This document shows positions 52,786-61,195 of a stretch of 64,000 bases of DNA, piece by piece. Both the position numbers and the translations under genes were made by a program. Positions within the stretch are counted from its first letter, which is position 1. Each line of letters begins with the position of its first letter. Source of the DNA: G963668345 sp965226215 (lineage in GTDB: Bacteria; Acidobacteriota; Terriglobia; Bryobacterales; UBA6623); the NCBI GenBank assembly GCA_965226215.1, contig CBDDCH010000002.1:1116001-1180000 (forward strand), read 5' to 3'. The notes beneath the pieces were generated by a model. That model had not been told where the DNA came from, made no database searches, and was given only the letters and a program-made list of their open reading frames with translations.

Positions 52786-54201
52786 TTACTGGTAGGTTTC
52801 TTGCAGCCGGCGGTCGAGGAAGGCTGTAATCTCCGGGAGTGTTTGAGGGTTATTCATCAAGTTTCTCACTCCCAAGTGCCGGCGTTCGTCGAGGAAAATA
52901 CTAACCGCAGCAAGGGCTATCTTGTACGCCACGGCTGCCTGGTTGGTGTTCATGGCAGCCCAGCGGCCGGTGAGCAGTTCCAGGCTGGGAAGCTGTTCTT
53001 GGCGCCCCAATTGTTCGAGGAGTTTGCGGTCTTCAGGCGATAATTGACTGCCCGAGAATTTTTGGGCCAGACCCTCATGCAGCCAGGATGGCCATCGACC
53101 GATTCTGGTAAGACAAGCGTGTACGAATTCGTGCGAGAGGGTTCGGCGAACCTGCGCGTCGATTTACCCATTACTGGGAAGTGCGACGCGGATCTTGCCG
53201 TCGTATTGGCCACGACTCCAGTCGGAAGCGCCGGTTGTGGCCCGGTAATTCGAGAGGCTCTGGATAATGACAACGAAGCGCTCGCTCGGTGGGCAGCCCA
53301 ACTGATAGGAAATTCGGTTGATTTCTCTTTCAAAGGCGGCACTCAAGCGGCGAGCGACCGTCGGATCCAGGGTCTCACCTTCGTAACGCAATACGAATCG
53401 TGAACCGTAGGTCGCGTCGTCGCTTTTGTCGCCCTCGGACTCGCGAACGGCCTTGGCGTAGACTTGCTCGATAGAGGGGTTGGGCTGGATCTCGAGCGAA
53501 CGCTTCAGATACTTGCGTGCTGTCTCGACGTCGTCCCTTTGATATAAGCTGATTCCCGCGACGGCGAGGAGGTCGGCGTTGTCGGGGTGGCGTTCCAGGG
53601 CCGGCTCGACCACTTCGAGTGCCCTGTCAGGGCGCGTGAGCTGGAGAAGAGCTTGCGAGCGCAGAAGCGCCACTTGAGGATGCTCCGGCGGCGCTCCCGC
53701 GGCTGCCAGGATGCGCTCCGCATCGGCCGGCTGTTTTCTTTTCAGCATCGCAAGGGCTTCGAGCACGGCAGCCTGGAGCGCAGGCGAGTCGTCCTCGGGA
53801 GTCGTCTCCGGTCGGCTGGGTTGTGTGCTCTCGATCCCCAGGGTCATGATGGTAGAGTCAACGACTCTACTTGCCGAGGCGTTGCGGCGGCTCCGCTCGA
53901 AATCCTCGAGCCCCGCGAGTGACTCTTTGGCCATGTAACCACGCAGCCGCTTGCCTTCGATTTCGGTGGAGACGGAGTAACAAGGGCTGGTGGCGCCTGC
54001 AATGGCAAACCGAAGCTTCACCTTGTGACCCTGCGGCAAGCTGGTGATCCTTGCTCCACCCGAACAAGCGGAGAGAAGCTGAGCGTGGTCCACCTTGACA
54101 ACAAGATCTTTTGCCTGCAGAGAACCGGCCAACCCAATCGATAGGCACGCTGCCAGGATCGTTCGAAGTGGGGTCACTCGGGAGCGCTTCATCACCCACA
54201 T
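52786..54201 (-). pseudogene. TPR protein with gluzincin peptidase domain, broken by a stop codon
   Basis: The first part (from 54201, or ATG 54192) encodes a signal peptide, a short SH3-like region, and TPR repeats (about residues 135-255, for example HPDNADLLAVAGISLYQRDD). The frame then meets TAA at 53164-53166 after RVALPSNG. In the same frame, without any shift, it continues IDAQVRRTLSHEFVHACLT and then WLHEGLAQKFSG. HEFVH is the zinc HExxH site and WLHEGLA carries the third ligand, as in Peptidase_MA-like gluzincins. So one nonsense codon separates the TPR half from the catalytic half. A separately initiated fragment could start near 53010 but would lack the active site. Confidence 0.8.
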
Positions 54202-54607
54202 GGTAGCGATTCTTGTCCCTTTCGTCTTTCGGGGGAATGCCTGAGGTCAACATCCAGGCCGGCTAGCCCTAATACCGTTCACTTAGCGGCCACGGATGCT
54301 CGAATTGCTCCCTGGGATTCCGAGCTGGACGCAAAGGTTGTAGGGACACGGAAGGTCGCAACAGGTGGTCCCCAGGGCACGACAGGCCGCTGCGCTGTCC
54401 AAATTAGGTTTTGGGCCGCCGCCGCATGAGACGTTTTGGGTTCGGCAGGAAGAACTACCTAGGATCCGGCGCACCAGCGGGACATGTCGCCACGAGTCTC
54501 GACGCTTGCGTTTCAGACTGCGAAGAGGCCTTGCGGTACCGACTGCAAGTGAGACAGCATTTTTCGTCGATCGAGACCCGGTTTGGCCAAGGGGGAGCGG
54601 TGGGTAA
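54202..54607. other. Intergenic region, possible repeat fragment
   Basis: No convincing gene. On the minus strand near 54500-54530 the sequence translates to RSLKRKRRDS, a phrase I associate with dispersed repeat sequences in several phyla; only one copy occurs here. Confidence 0.35.
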
Positions 54608-54898
54608 TTACTGCTTCGTCTGACCGGGCGTGGGCGGGACATAACCCGGGGGGAGCTGCGATCCCTCACCGAAGAAGAACTCTTCCATCTGCTTCATGAT
54701 GAGTTCCTGGGCTTCCATCGTCGCGGGGTTGAGCCGGTACTCGTTGATGACCATCTTGAGGTGCTCGGCCCACAAGGCCCAGGCGTCTTTTGACACGTTG
54801 TCATAGATCTTCTGGCCCAGCTCCCCTTCGAAAGGCGTCTCATCGAGTCCGGGAAGCTCCTTGCCGAACTTTACGCACTTAACCAGTCTCTCTGCCAT
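54608..54898 (-). CDS. yggX: Probable Fe(II)-trafficking protein YggX
   Basis: A 96-residue protein matching the YggX family over its whole core: VKCVKFGKELPGLDETPF with the conserved cysteine, then GELGQKIYDNVSKDAW, then LINEYRL-type helix (here MVINEYRLN), and MEEFFFG near the end. YggX protects iron-sulfur clusters from oxidative damage and helps iron traffic. The start is ATG 54898 (MAERLVKCVKF). The C-terminus has an extra Pro-rich tail. IS256 copy 2 is inserted 52 bp upstream, so its native promoter may be disrupted. Confidence 0.9.
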   Translation of the reverse strand: MAERLVKCVKFGKELPGLDETPFEGELGQKIYDNVSKDAWALWAEHLKMVINEYRLNPATMEAQELIMKQMEEFFFGEGSQLPPGYVPPTPGQTKQ

Positions 54899-54949
54899 CG
54901 GTTTCACCGCCCACTCTATTCTAGGAGGAATGCCACAGGACTGCAAAAA

Positions 54950-56363
54950 GAGCTATAACCAGAAGTTGTGGATGAGCCTCTGAGGGGAGGCGGCGTATCC
55001 TGACGATTGAGGAAGCAACTCAATCGTTTTCTGGAAAGGAACAAGGAGGATACGCCATGAGTCAGTGTGAAGCTGCTGAGAGCAGCAGTCAAGTCAACCC
55101 CCAAGTCATTGATGGAAAGGAACGCTCGCCCTTGGATGAGGTGCTGCGCCAAGGAGCGCGCCAGATGCTCGTCAAGGCCGTGGAAGCCGAAGTGACCGCC
55201 TACATCGAAACGCATCAGCACGAAGTCGACCAGGACGGCCGGCGGCTGGTGGTGCGCAACGGTCACGCCCGCGAGCGCACCATCGTCAGCGGCGTGGGTC
55301 AGCTGAAGATCCAGGCGCCGCGGGTCGACGATCGCCGAGTCGATGAGCAGGGCCGGCGCTTTCGTTTCACTTCCCAGATCCTGCCGCCGTATCTGCGGCG
55401 CACGAAGAGTGTGGAGGAGTTGATCCCCTGGTTGTACCTGAAAGGGATCTCGACGGGCGATTTCAGCGAAGCGCTGGAGGCCTTGCTGGGGCCCGACGCT
55501 CCGGGCCTGTCGGCGACGACGGTGGTGCGTCTCAAAGACGTCTGGCGCCGCGAGTACGAGGCTTGGTCAAAGCGTGACCTCAGCGGCCAGCGGTTTGTTT
55601 ACATTTGGGCCGATGGCATCTACTCGAATGTTCGTCTGGACGATGAACGGCAGTGTTTGCTGGTTGTGATGGGAGCACTCGAAGACGGTCGCAAGCAACT
55701 GCTGGCGGTGCACGACGGCTTTCGCGAAAGCGAACTGTCGTGGCAGGAGTTGCTGGAGGACTTGAAACGGCAGGGGCTCGAGCTGCCGCCGAAGTTGGCG
55801 GTGGGCGACGGAGCGATGGGGTTTTGGGCGGCACTGCGGAAAGTCTATCCGGCGACCGGTGAGCAACGCTGCTGGCTCCACAAGACGGCCAACGTGCTCA
55901 ATAAGCTGCCGCAGAGCATGCAGGGCAAAGCCAAGCAGGCGCTGCGCGACATCTATCTTGCCCAGAGTCGGCAGACGGCGGAGGCCGCTCTGGACCGTTT
56001 CAAGAACCTATACGAGAAGAAGTTCCCCAAAGCGGTCGAGTGCCTGGAAAAAGACCGCCAAGTGCTGCTGGCTTTCTACGACTTTCCGGCCGAGCACTGG
56101 GGGCACTTGCGGACGACGAACCCGATCGAGTCCACCTTTGCGACGGTCCGTTTGCGGCAGCGACGAACGAAGGGTTGTGGCAGCCGCGAAGCGTCGTTAA
56201 CGATGGTCTTCATGCTGGCCCGCCAAGCCGAGCGCCACTGGCGACGCCTGAACGGTTCGGAAGTGATTGTTCATGTCTTAGAGGGAAAGGTTTTCAAGGA
56301 TGGATTGATGGTTCAGGAAAACGCCGCCTGACCTCGCCCATCCACAACATTTGACAATATCTC
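54950..56363 (+). mobile_element. IS256-family element, copy 2
   Basis: A 1414-bp element with intact ends GAGCTATAACC and GACAATATCTC and a perfect 9-bp target duplication CTGCAAAAA (54941-54949 and 56364-56372). It inserted between yggX and the Tad promoter as a simple insertion. Confidence 0.95.
55057..56331 (+). CDS. IS256-family transposase, copy 2
   Basis: A 424-residue mutator-type transposase, identical to copy 1 except for Pro in VEELIPWLYLKG, which fits the family consensus better. All three catalytic acids are present (WADGIYSNV, LAVGDGAMGFW, NPIESTFATVR) and the ribosome-binding site AAGGAGG precedes the ATG. Likely the most competent of the three copies. Confidence 0.93.
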   Translation: MSQCEAAESSSQVNPQVIDGKERSPLDEVLRQGARQMLVKAVEAEVTAYIETHQHEVDQDGRRLVVRNGHARERTIVSGVGQLKIQAPRVDDRRVDEQGRRFRFTSQILPPYLRRTKSVEELIPWLYLKGISTGDFSEALEALLGPDAPGLSATTVVRLKDVWRREYEAWSKRDLSGQRFVYIWADGIYSNVRLDDERQCLLVVMGALEDGRKQLLAVHDGFRESELSWQELLEDLKRQGLELPPKLAVGDGAMGFWAALRKVYPATGEQRCWLHKTANVLNKLPQSMQGKAKQALRDIYLAQSRQTAEAALDRFKNLYEKKFPKAVECLEKDRQVLLAFYDFPAEHWGHLRTTNPIESTFATVRLRQRRTKGCGSREASLTMVFMLARQAERHWRRLNGSEVIVHVLEGKVFKDGLMVQENAA

Positions 56364-56390
56364 CTGCAAAAACCGAGTCTGGTCGGCCGG

Positions 56391-56440
56391 GTACTATAGG
56401 TATAGTACTATTGACGGGGGCGAGACAAACACCCTACGAT
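56391..56440 (+). promoter_or_regulatory. Tad promoter with palindromic operator-like site
   Basis: A perfect palindrome GTACTATAGGTATAGTAC (56391-56408) lies 2 bp before TTGACG (56411-56416), which is spaced 18 bp from TACGAT (56435-56440). This resembles a sigma70 promoter with a repressor or activator site at its upstream edge, about 55 bp before the tadG-like ATG. Confidence 0.5.
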
Positions 56441-56495
56441 ATAGTGTACGAAAGTTCTAGGCTCCTGGTAGTACTTATTTTTGTCGGGGAACACT

Positions 56496-57350
56496 ATGAC
56501 CAGTCTACGCGACGCAAGCTCTGCTCTTCAGATGACCCAGAGGAAAGACCGTGGAATCGTCATTATCCTCGTAGCGCTAACCGTATTTGTAATCATCGGC
56601 TTGGCGGGACTTGCGATCGATCTGTGCCGCATTTACATCACGCAGAATGAACTTCAAAACTTTACGGATTCAGGGGCCATCTGGGCGGTATCGAGACTCG
56701 ATGGCACTAACCCAGGCATTGCCGCGGCGAGGGTTGCGGCGCTGCCCGCAACGGACTAGGGAACCAACCCCAACCGCTGGGCTTTCGGCATGGAGCAGGT
56801 TATTTCCGGCGTGACTACAGTCGAATTTGCCACGGACGCCGCCGGGCCTTTTGTCGTGAATCCCCCGACTCCGCTGGGCTACCGTTTTGCCCGGGTATCC
56901 ACACAAAGCACGATACCGGTCTACTTTGCCTCGATTTTTCCGGGGGTGGGCTTCAGTAGTATAGTAGGCGCCTTCTCCATTGCCGGCCCAGGGGTTCCAG
57001 ACAGCTTTCGTGGACGGTCTCTTCCCCTTTTCGCCGGACGCCCACAATTGCGGCGACCCTAACTACGGGTTCTTGTACGGCGGGCTGTACACCCTGCGCT
57101 GGGGCAATCCTACCGGCAGCTATGATCCAAACGACCCGCGAGTCTTGACAAGCATAGATGGCGTAGGCTTGGTGACTTGTACTGGCAGCATGGACATTAT
57201 GGCCAAGCAATACGGGTTTCAGCCAGGTGCGGCGAAGGAGAGCCAAGACCAGCGGGGCTACATCGACTTGGGGAGTATGCTCGGTGCGATCGGCGGCGGC
57301 GCCGCTCTGATCCGTAACGTTATAATGGGGTATCCACTTGACTCAGGTAA
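56496..57350 (+). pseudogene. TadG-like pilus-assembly protein, decayed
   Basis: It begins MTSLRDASSALQMTQRKDRG with one transmembrane helix (about residues 20-42), the classic TadG N-terminus. After ALPATD there is an in-frame TAG (56757-56759), where a tryptophan codon would fit, and the frame resumes GTNPNRWAFGMEQV. Near 56985 one extra C in GGCCCAGG shifts the frame; the correct continuation is GQGFQTAFVDGLFPFSPDAH. The gene then stops making sense at about 57350, where a transposase remnant begins. Three independent lesions show it is dead. It normally anchors the Tad/Flp-type secretion apparatus in the envelope. Confidence 0.8.
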
Positions 57351-57805
57351 CCACAACATCTTGTGGTTGGGCTCACGGGGCCTCAGCGTCCCAGTCGGCG
57401 ACGATCGATCGATACGGCGTTGGGTCCACGGCGACTGCCTGCTGCACAAGGCGGTAGAAGAGTTTTCCCCGGCTGCGTGAGTTGCGCCGGTTGAAGCGGA
57501 ACACAAACTCGTCGAGGTAGTAGTCCAGATGCTCGTGGCTAACCGCGGCTTGGTGCGTGCCCAGCAGCCAGCGCTTGAGCAACGAGATCGCTTGGTGCAC
57601 CCTCGGCAATAATTCCGAGGCCTGCTTGCGGCGGCCCGACAGAAAGACGATGCGATGCTGGTAGCCCTTCTTCTCCAGCGGCTCGTAGCCCAGCCAGCCG
57701 TCGGTGTGCACCACGCTTCCCGGCTCGACCGACTCCTCCACGAAGGGCATCAAACTGGCCGCCGATGCGTTCCGCACGCGCTGCATGCGGATCCGTCCTA
57801 GCCCG
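57351..57805 (-). pseudogene. ISXO2/IS1595-type transposase remnant
   Basis: On the minus strand, from the IS256 border at 57805, the frame reads GLGRIRMQRVRNASAASL and continues through HTDGWLGYEPLEKKGY (catalytic Asp), HEHLDYYLDEFVFRFNRRNS and a stop at 57373. This is the C-terminal half of an ISXO2-like transposase; the N-terminal half is cut away exactly at the IS256 end. It had inserted into the tadG-like gene. The remnant cannot be active. Confidence 0.8.
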
Positions 57806-59219
57806 GAGATATTGTCAAATGTTGTGGATGGGCGAGGTCAGGCGGCGTTTTCCTGAACCATCAATCCATCCTTGAAAACCTTTCCCTCTAAGACATGAAC
57901 AATCACTTCCGAACCGTTCAGGCGTCGCCAGTGGCGCTCGGCTTGGCGGGCCAGCATGAAGACCATCGTTAACGACGCTTCGCGGCTGCCACAACCCTTC
58001 GTTCGTCGCTGCCGCAAACGGACCGTCGCAAAGGTGGACTCGATCGGGTTCGTCGTCCGCAAGTGCCCCCAGTGCTCGGCCGGAAAGTCGTAGAAAGCCA
58101 GCAGCACTTGGCGGTCTTTTTCCAGGCACTCGACCGCTTTGGGGAACTTCTTCTCGTATAGGTTCTTGAAACGGTCCAGAGCGGCCTCCGCCGTCTGCCG
58201 ACTCTCGGCAAGATAGATGTCGCGCAGCGCCTGCTTGGCTTTGCCCTGCATGCTCTGCGGCAGCTTATTGAGCACGTTGGCCGTCTTGTGGAGCCAGCAG
58301 CGTTGCTCACCGGTCGCCGGATAGACTTTCCGCAGTGCCGCCCAAAACCCCATCGCTCCGTCGCCCACCGCCAACTTCGGCGGCAGCTCGAGCCCCTGCC
58401 GTTTCAAGTCCTCCAGCAACTCCTGCCACGACAGTTCGCTTTCGCGAAAGCCGTCGTGCACCGCCAGCAGTTGCTTGCGACCGTCTTCGAGTGCTCCCAT
58501 CACAACCAGCAAACACTGCCGTTCATCGTCCAGACGAACATTCGAGTAGATGCCATCGGCCCAAATGTAAACAAACCGCTGGCCGCTGAGGTCACGCTTT
58601 GACCAAGCCTCGTACTCGCGGCGCCAGACGTCTTTGAGACGCACCACCGTCGTCGCCGACAGGCCCGGAGCGTCGGGCCCCAGCAAGGCCTCCAGCGCTT
58701 CGCTGAAATCGCCCGTCGAGATCCCTTTCAGGTACAACCAGGGGATCAACTCCTCCACACTCTTCGTGCGCCGCAGATACGGCGGCAGGATCTGGGAAGT
58801 GAAACGAAAGCGCCGGCCCTGCTCATCGACTCGGCGATCGTCGACCCGCGGCGCCTGGATCTTCAGCTGACCCACGCCGCTGACGATGGTGCGCTCGCGG
58901 GCGTGACCGTTGCGTACCACCAGCCGCCGGCCGTCCTGGTCGACTTCGTGCTGATGCGTTTCGATGTAGGCGGTCACTTCGGCTTCCACGGCCTTGACGA
59001 GCATCTGGCGCGCTCCTTGGCGCAGCACCTCATCCAAGGGCGAGCGTTCCTTTCCATCAATGACTTGGGGGTTGACTTGACTGCTGCTCTCAGCAGCTTC
59101 ACACTGACTCATGGCGTATCCTCCTTGTTCCTTTCCAGAAAACGATTGAGTTGCTTCCTCAATCGTCAGGATACGCCGCCTCCCCTCAGAGGCTCATCCA
59201 CAACTTCTGGTTATAGCTC
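57806..59219 (-). mobile_element. IS256-family element, copy 3
   Basis: A 1414-bp element with the same ends as the other copies, but the flanks do not match: CCTAGCCCG on the left (57797-57805) and GACGATGAA on the right (59220-59228). The missing target duplication implies that DNA on one side was deleted after insertion or that it arose by recombination. Its right end is 4 bp from the tadE ATG. Confidence 0.93.
57838..59112 (-). CDS. IS256-family transposase, copy 3
   Basis: A 424-residue transposase, the same as copy 2 except for Glu for Gln in IYLAESRQTAEA. Catalytic motifs are intact. It sits between the ISXO2-type remnant and tadE, in the opposite orientation to copy 2. Confidence 0.93.
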   Translation of the reverse strand: MSQCEAAESSSQVNPQVIDGKERSPLDEVLRQGARQMLVKAVEAEVTAYIETHQHEVDQDGRRLVVRNGHARERTIVSGVGQLKIQAPRVDDRRVDEQGRRFRFTSQILPPYLRRTKSVEELIPWLYLKGISTGDFSEALEALLGPDAPGLSATTVVRLKDVWRREYEAWSKRDLSGQRFVYIWADGIYSNVRLDDERQCLLVVMGALEDGRKQLLAVHDGFRESELSWQELLEDLKRQGLELPPKLAVGDGAMGFWAALRKVYPATGEQRCWLHKTANVLNKLPQSMQGKAKQALRDIYLAESRQTAEAALDRFKNLYEKKFPKAVECLEKDRQVLLAFYDFPAEHWGHLRTTNPIESTFATVRLRQRRTKGCGSREASLTMVFMLARQAERHWRRLNGSEVIVHVLEGKVFKDGLMVQENAA

Positions 59220-59223
59220 GACG

Positions 59224-59670
59224 ATGAAAGTTCGCGTTCATACCAGCAATCGCGGGGCCACGATTATCGAATTTGCTTTAGCTTTCCCGCTTGTGATCCT
59301 CATTCTGGGCGGCATGTTCCAGTTCGGTTACACGTTCTTCGTCTATAACAGCCTGGTGAGCCAGGTTCGCTCCGGCACCCGCTACGCTTCGATCGCCGAT
59401 TTTGACAAGCCGAATGGCACTACCTTCGAGCAGAACGTAAAAAACGTCGTTGTGTACGGGATATCGAACGCGACGGCCAGTGATAAACCCTTGGTACCGG
59501 GTCTCAATATCAGTCATGTTGTTATTGATTCCAGCGACAGGCTCGCTAGCGGAAGGCCTCGTTCGATTGCGATCTCCATCTGGGCCTTTGATGTGCCGAC
59601 GATTTGGACCACCTTCCAGTTGAACAACAAGCCCAAATCTTTCTTTGTGTACTTGGGTCAGGATACCTAG
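59224..59670 (+). CDS. TadE-like protein 1
   Basis: A 148-residue pseudopilin-like protein. The N-terminal RGATIIEFALAFPLVILILGG, with its conserved Glu, is the TadE signature followed by one membrane helix; the remainder is periplasmic. TadE and TadG assemble Flp pili or related secretion fibres. The ATG at 59224 lies only 4 bp beyond the IS256 end, and I see no ribosome-binding site in those bases, so translation now depends on IS sequence. It is followed 8 bp later by a second TadE-like gene. Confidence 0.85.
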   Translation: MKVRVHTSNRGATIIEFALAFPLVILILGGMFQFGYTFFVYNSLVSQVRSGTRYASIADFDKPNGTTFEQNVKNVVVYGISNATASDKPLVPGLNISHVVIDSSDRLASGRPRSIAISIWAFDVPTIWTTFQLNNKPKSFFVYLGQDT

Positions 59671-59678
59671 GATCCGCC

Positions 59679-60161
59679 ATGAAAAACTGGGTTAAACATC
59701 GAGCTAGGAAAGGCGCCACGATCGTCGAGGCTTCGTTAGTCCTGGGCCTGACCTTGTTCACCATTATGGGCCTGATCGAGCTTGCCATCGCGCTTTTCTT
59801 TTACCAAGGCGTGGTTGAACGGGCACGGGCTGGGGCTAGGTGGGCGGTCGTGCACGGTTACAACGAAACCCAGTTCAAGAACATCGTGGCGTACGGTAAC
59901 GCAGCCGGATCGGGCGGCTCTGTTCTCGGCTTGGACCCAGCGATGGTCGACGTTTGTGTGGAGCCCATCGATCAAACTAGTAGTTTCTCAGTGATACACA
60001 TGAGGGTCACCAGGCCCGCTTTCCAGTTGATCTCACCCTTCTTCGGCGGTTACTCGATGCAGCCTTCGATGGAGGTAAGCCTGCCAGTTGAGGCAGCGGG
60101 CTGCTCAGGTTCGGCAGCGCCGCCGACTTGCCCGGTTTCCCTCCCCGACACTTGCCCGTAA
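59679..60161 (+). CDS. TadE-like protein 2
   Basis: A 160-residue protein with the motif KGATIVEASLVLGLTLFTIMG (conserved Glu, then a membrane helix) and a periplasmic domain ending in a Cys/Pro-rich tail (GCSGSAAPPTCP). It pairs with TadE-like protein 1, as in the tadG-tadE-tadE triplets of Acidobacteriota. I chose ATG 59679; the longer frame starting at 59604 overlaps the upstream gene and lacks similarity. Confidence 0.85.
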   Translation: MKNWVKHRARKGATIVEASLVLGLTLFTIMGLIELAIALFFYQGVVERARAGARWAVVHGYNETQFKNIVAYGNAAGSGGSVLGLDPAMVDVCVEPIDQTSSFSVIHMRVTRPAFQLISPFFGGYSMQPSMEVSLPVEAAGCSGSAAPPTCPVSLPDTCP

Positions 60162-60341
60162 AGAGCCCTACCGCAACCCCCCTCGACGGGGTCACCGTCA
60201 AACCCTAAGCAGCAGCATCTAGTTCGGCATTGACCAACAGTACTCGAAACTTCCGACAATGATTGCGAATCATCGCAGGCCCTGTCGGAGGTTGGCACAG
60301 GTAATTCCGCACCACTTCGGAGCGCGTGTAGATTCCCAGAC

Positions 60342-61169
60342 CTACTGATTGAACCTACCATTCGCGCCCCTGAGCGCATCGAGGATCAGCCTCTCGACCT
60401 GCGCCCACACCTCCGGGTCGTGGCCCATCTTCGTGTGAGCCGGTCGAAAGATTTTCTTCCACCACGATACATGGGAGAGGTCGATGTCCTTGTCTCGATA
60501 GTCATATTCAAAGTTGCCGACGATGGTCGTTTTGGTTGGGTCCTGGGCGCGAATCTCCGGCTCGCCACGGATGAAGAGGCCGTTCGGTTGGAAAAGATTA
60601 GCCGCCTGGCGGACGTTAGGAGGAATCAGGCCGTCTCCCCGTCCGACGCTATCGATTTGGACGGTGAGCAGAATGGGGAGGTCGATTTCCTCCAGCTCGC
60701 GAGCCAACTTTACGACTGCCGCGCCACCAAAACTGTGGCCATAGACAATCAGCCTAGCGTTGCTACGTTCGAGTGCATCCAGAGTGCGGTCTTGGTTTCG
60801 GTCAAAGGCGTTCTTGATTAATTCGATCGCCAGCTGACGTCGAGTGTTCTCGACTGTTTCGACGTGAACCCCGGGAAGATTCATGCCGCGCAGCTTTAGG
60901 GCCAGTTTTCTTACCCAGCGCTTGTCGTTGTTCCAGGGTTCGCGGCCACCCATGAAACCAACGACGAGCGCATGGTTGGCGGGCAATGGCGTGGCTGTAA
61001 TGAAGTCTCGATAGTCCTGGCCGCGCGCTAGGCACTGGCCGGCCAAAAGCGAGAGCGGGATCGCGAATACCAAAAACCTACGCCTAGCCCGCCGGCGGGT
61101 GGCGCCTGGAAACGTCCTCCTCGGGGGCGCCAAAGCCGCGTGTCGACGAAACCGGGAAGAGGCGTCCAC
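60342..61169 (-). CDS. Exported alpha/beta-hydrolase-like protein
   Basis: The 275-residue product has a long basic N-terminus and then a signal-like hydrophobic stretch (FLVFAIPLSLLAGQCLA). The nucleophile elbow is VYGHSFGGAAV, typical of lipases and thioesterases; an acidic residue lies in VQIDSVGRGDG and a candidate His is in KMGHDPEVW. A short stretch DRNQDRTLDALE just before the core resembles a calcium loop. It is co-oriented with the next gene upstream. Substrate unknown. Confidence 0.7.
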   Translation of the reverse strand: MDASSRFRRHAALAPPRRTFPGATRRRARRRFLVFAIPLSLLAGQCLARGQDYRDFITATPLPANHALVVGFMGGREPWNNDKRWVRKLALKLRGMNLPGVHVETVENTRRQLAIELIKNAFDRNQDRTLDALERSNARLIVYGHSFGGAAVVKLARELEEIDLPILLTVQIDSVGRGDGLIPPNVRQAANLFQPNGLFIRGEPEIRAQDPTKTTIVGNFEYDYRDKDIDLSHVSWWKKIFRPAHTKMGHDPEVWAQVERLILDALRGANGRFNQ

Positions 61170-61195
61170 CGCTTGGCCCTAACGGAAAATAAAAG

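Noticed and set aside
54283..54669. A 128-residue minus-strand open frame upstream of and overlapping yggX
   Set aside because: It has low-complexity basic composition, no family similarity, and overlaps the end of yggX in another frame.
6826..56759. Three in-frame stops (TAG in the IS1380 transposase, TAG in tadG, TAA in the TPR-peptidase) as a sign of stop-codon reassignment
   Set aside because: Many intact genes here end in TAG (dapB, dapA, dapD) and others in TAA or TGA, and no housekeeping gene contains an internal stop. Gene decay explains the pattern better.
54950..59219. IS256 copies 2 and 3 as an inverted composite transposon
   Set aside because: Copy 2 has its own complete 9-bp duplication, and the outer flanks of the pair (CTGCAAAAA and GACGATGAA) do not match.
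58903..59223. A long N-terminal extension of TadE-like protein 1
   Set aside because: It is the reverse reading of the IS256 5' region fused by chance to the tadE frame; the TadE motif follows ATG 59224.
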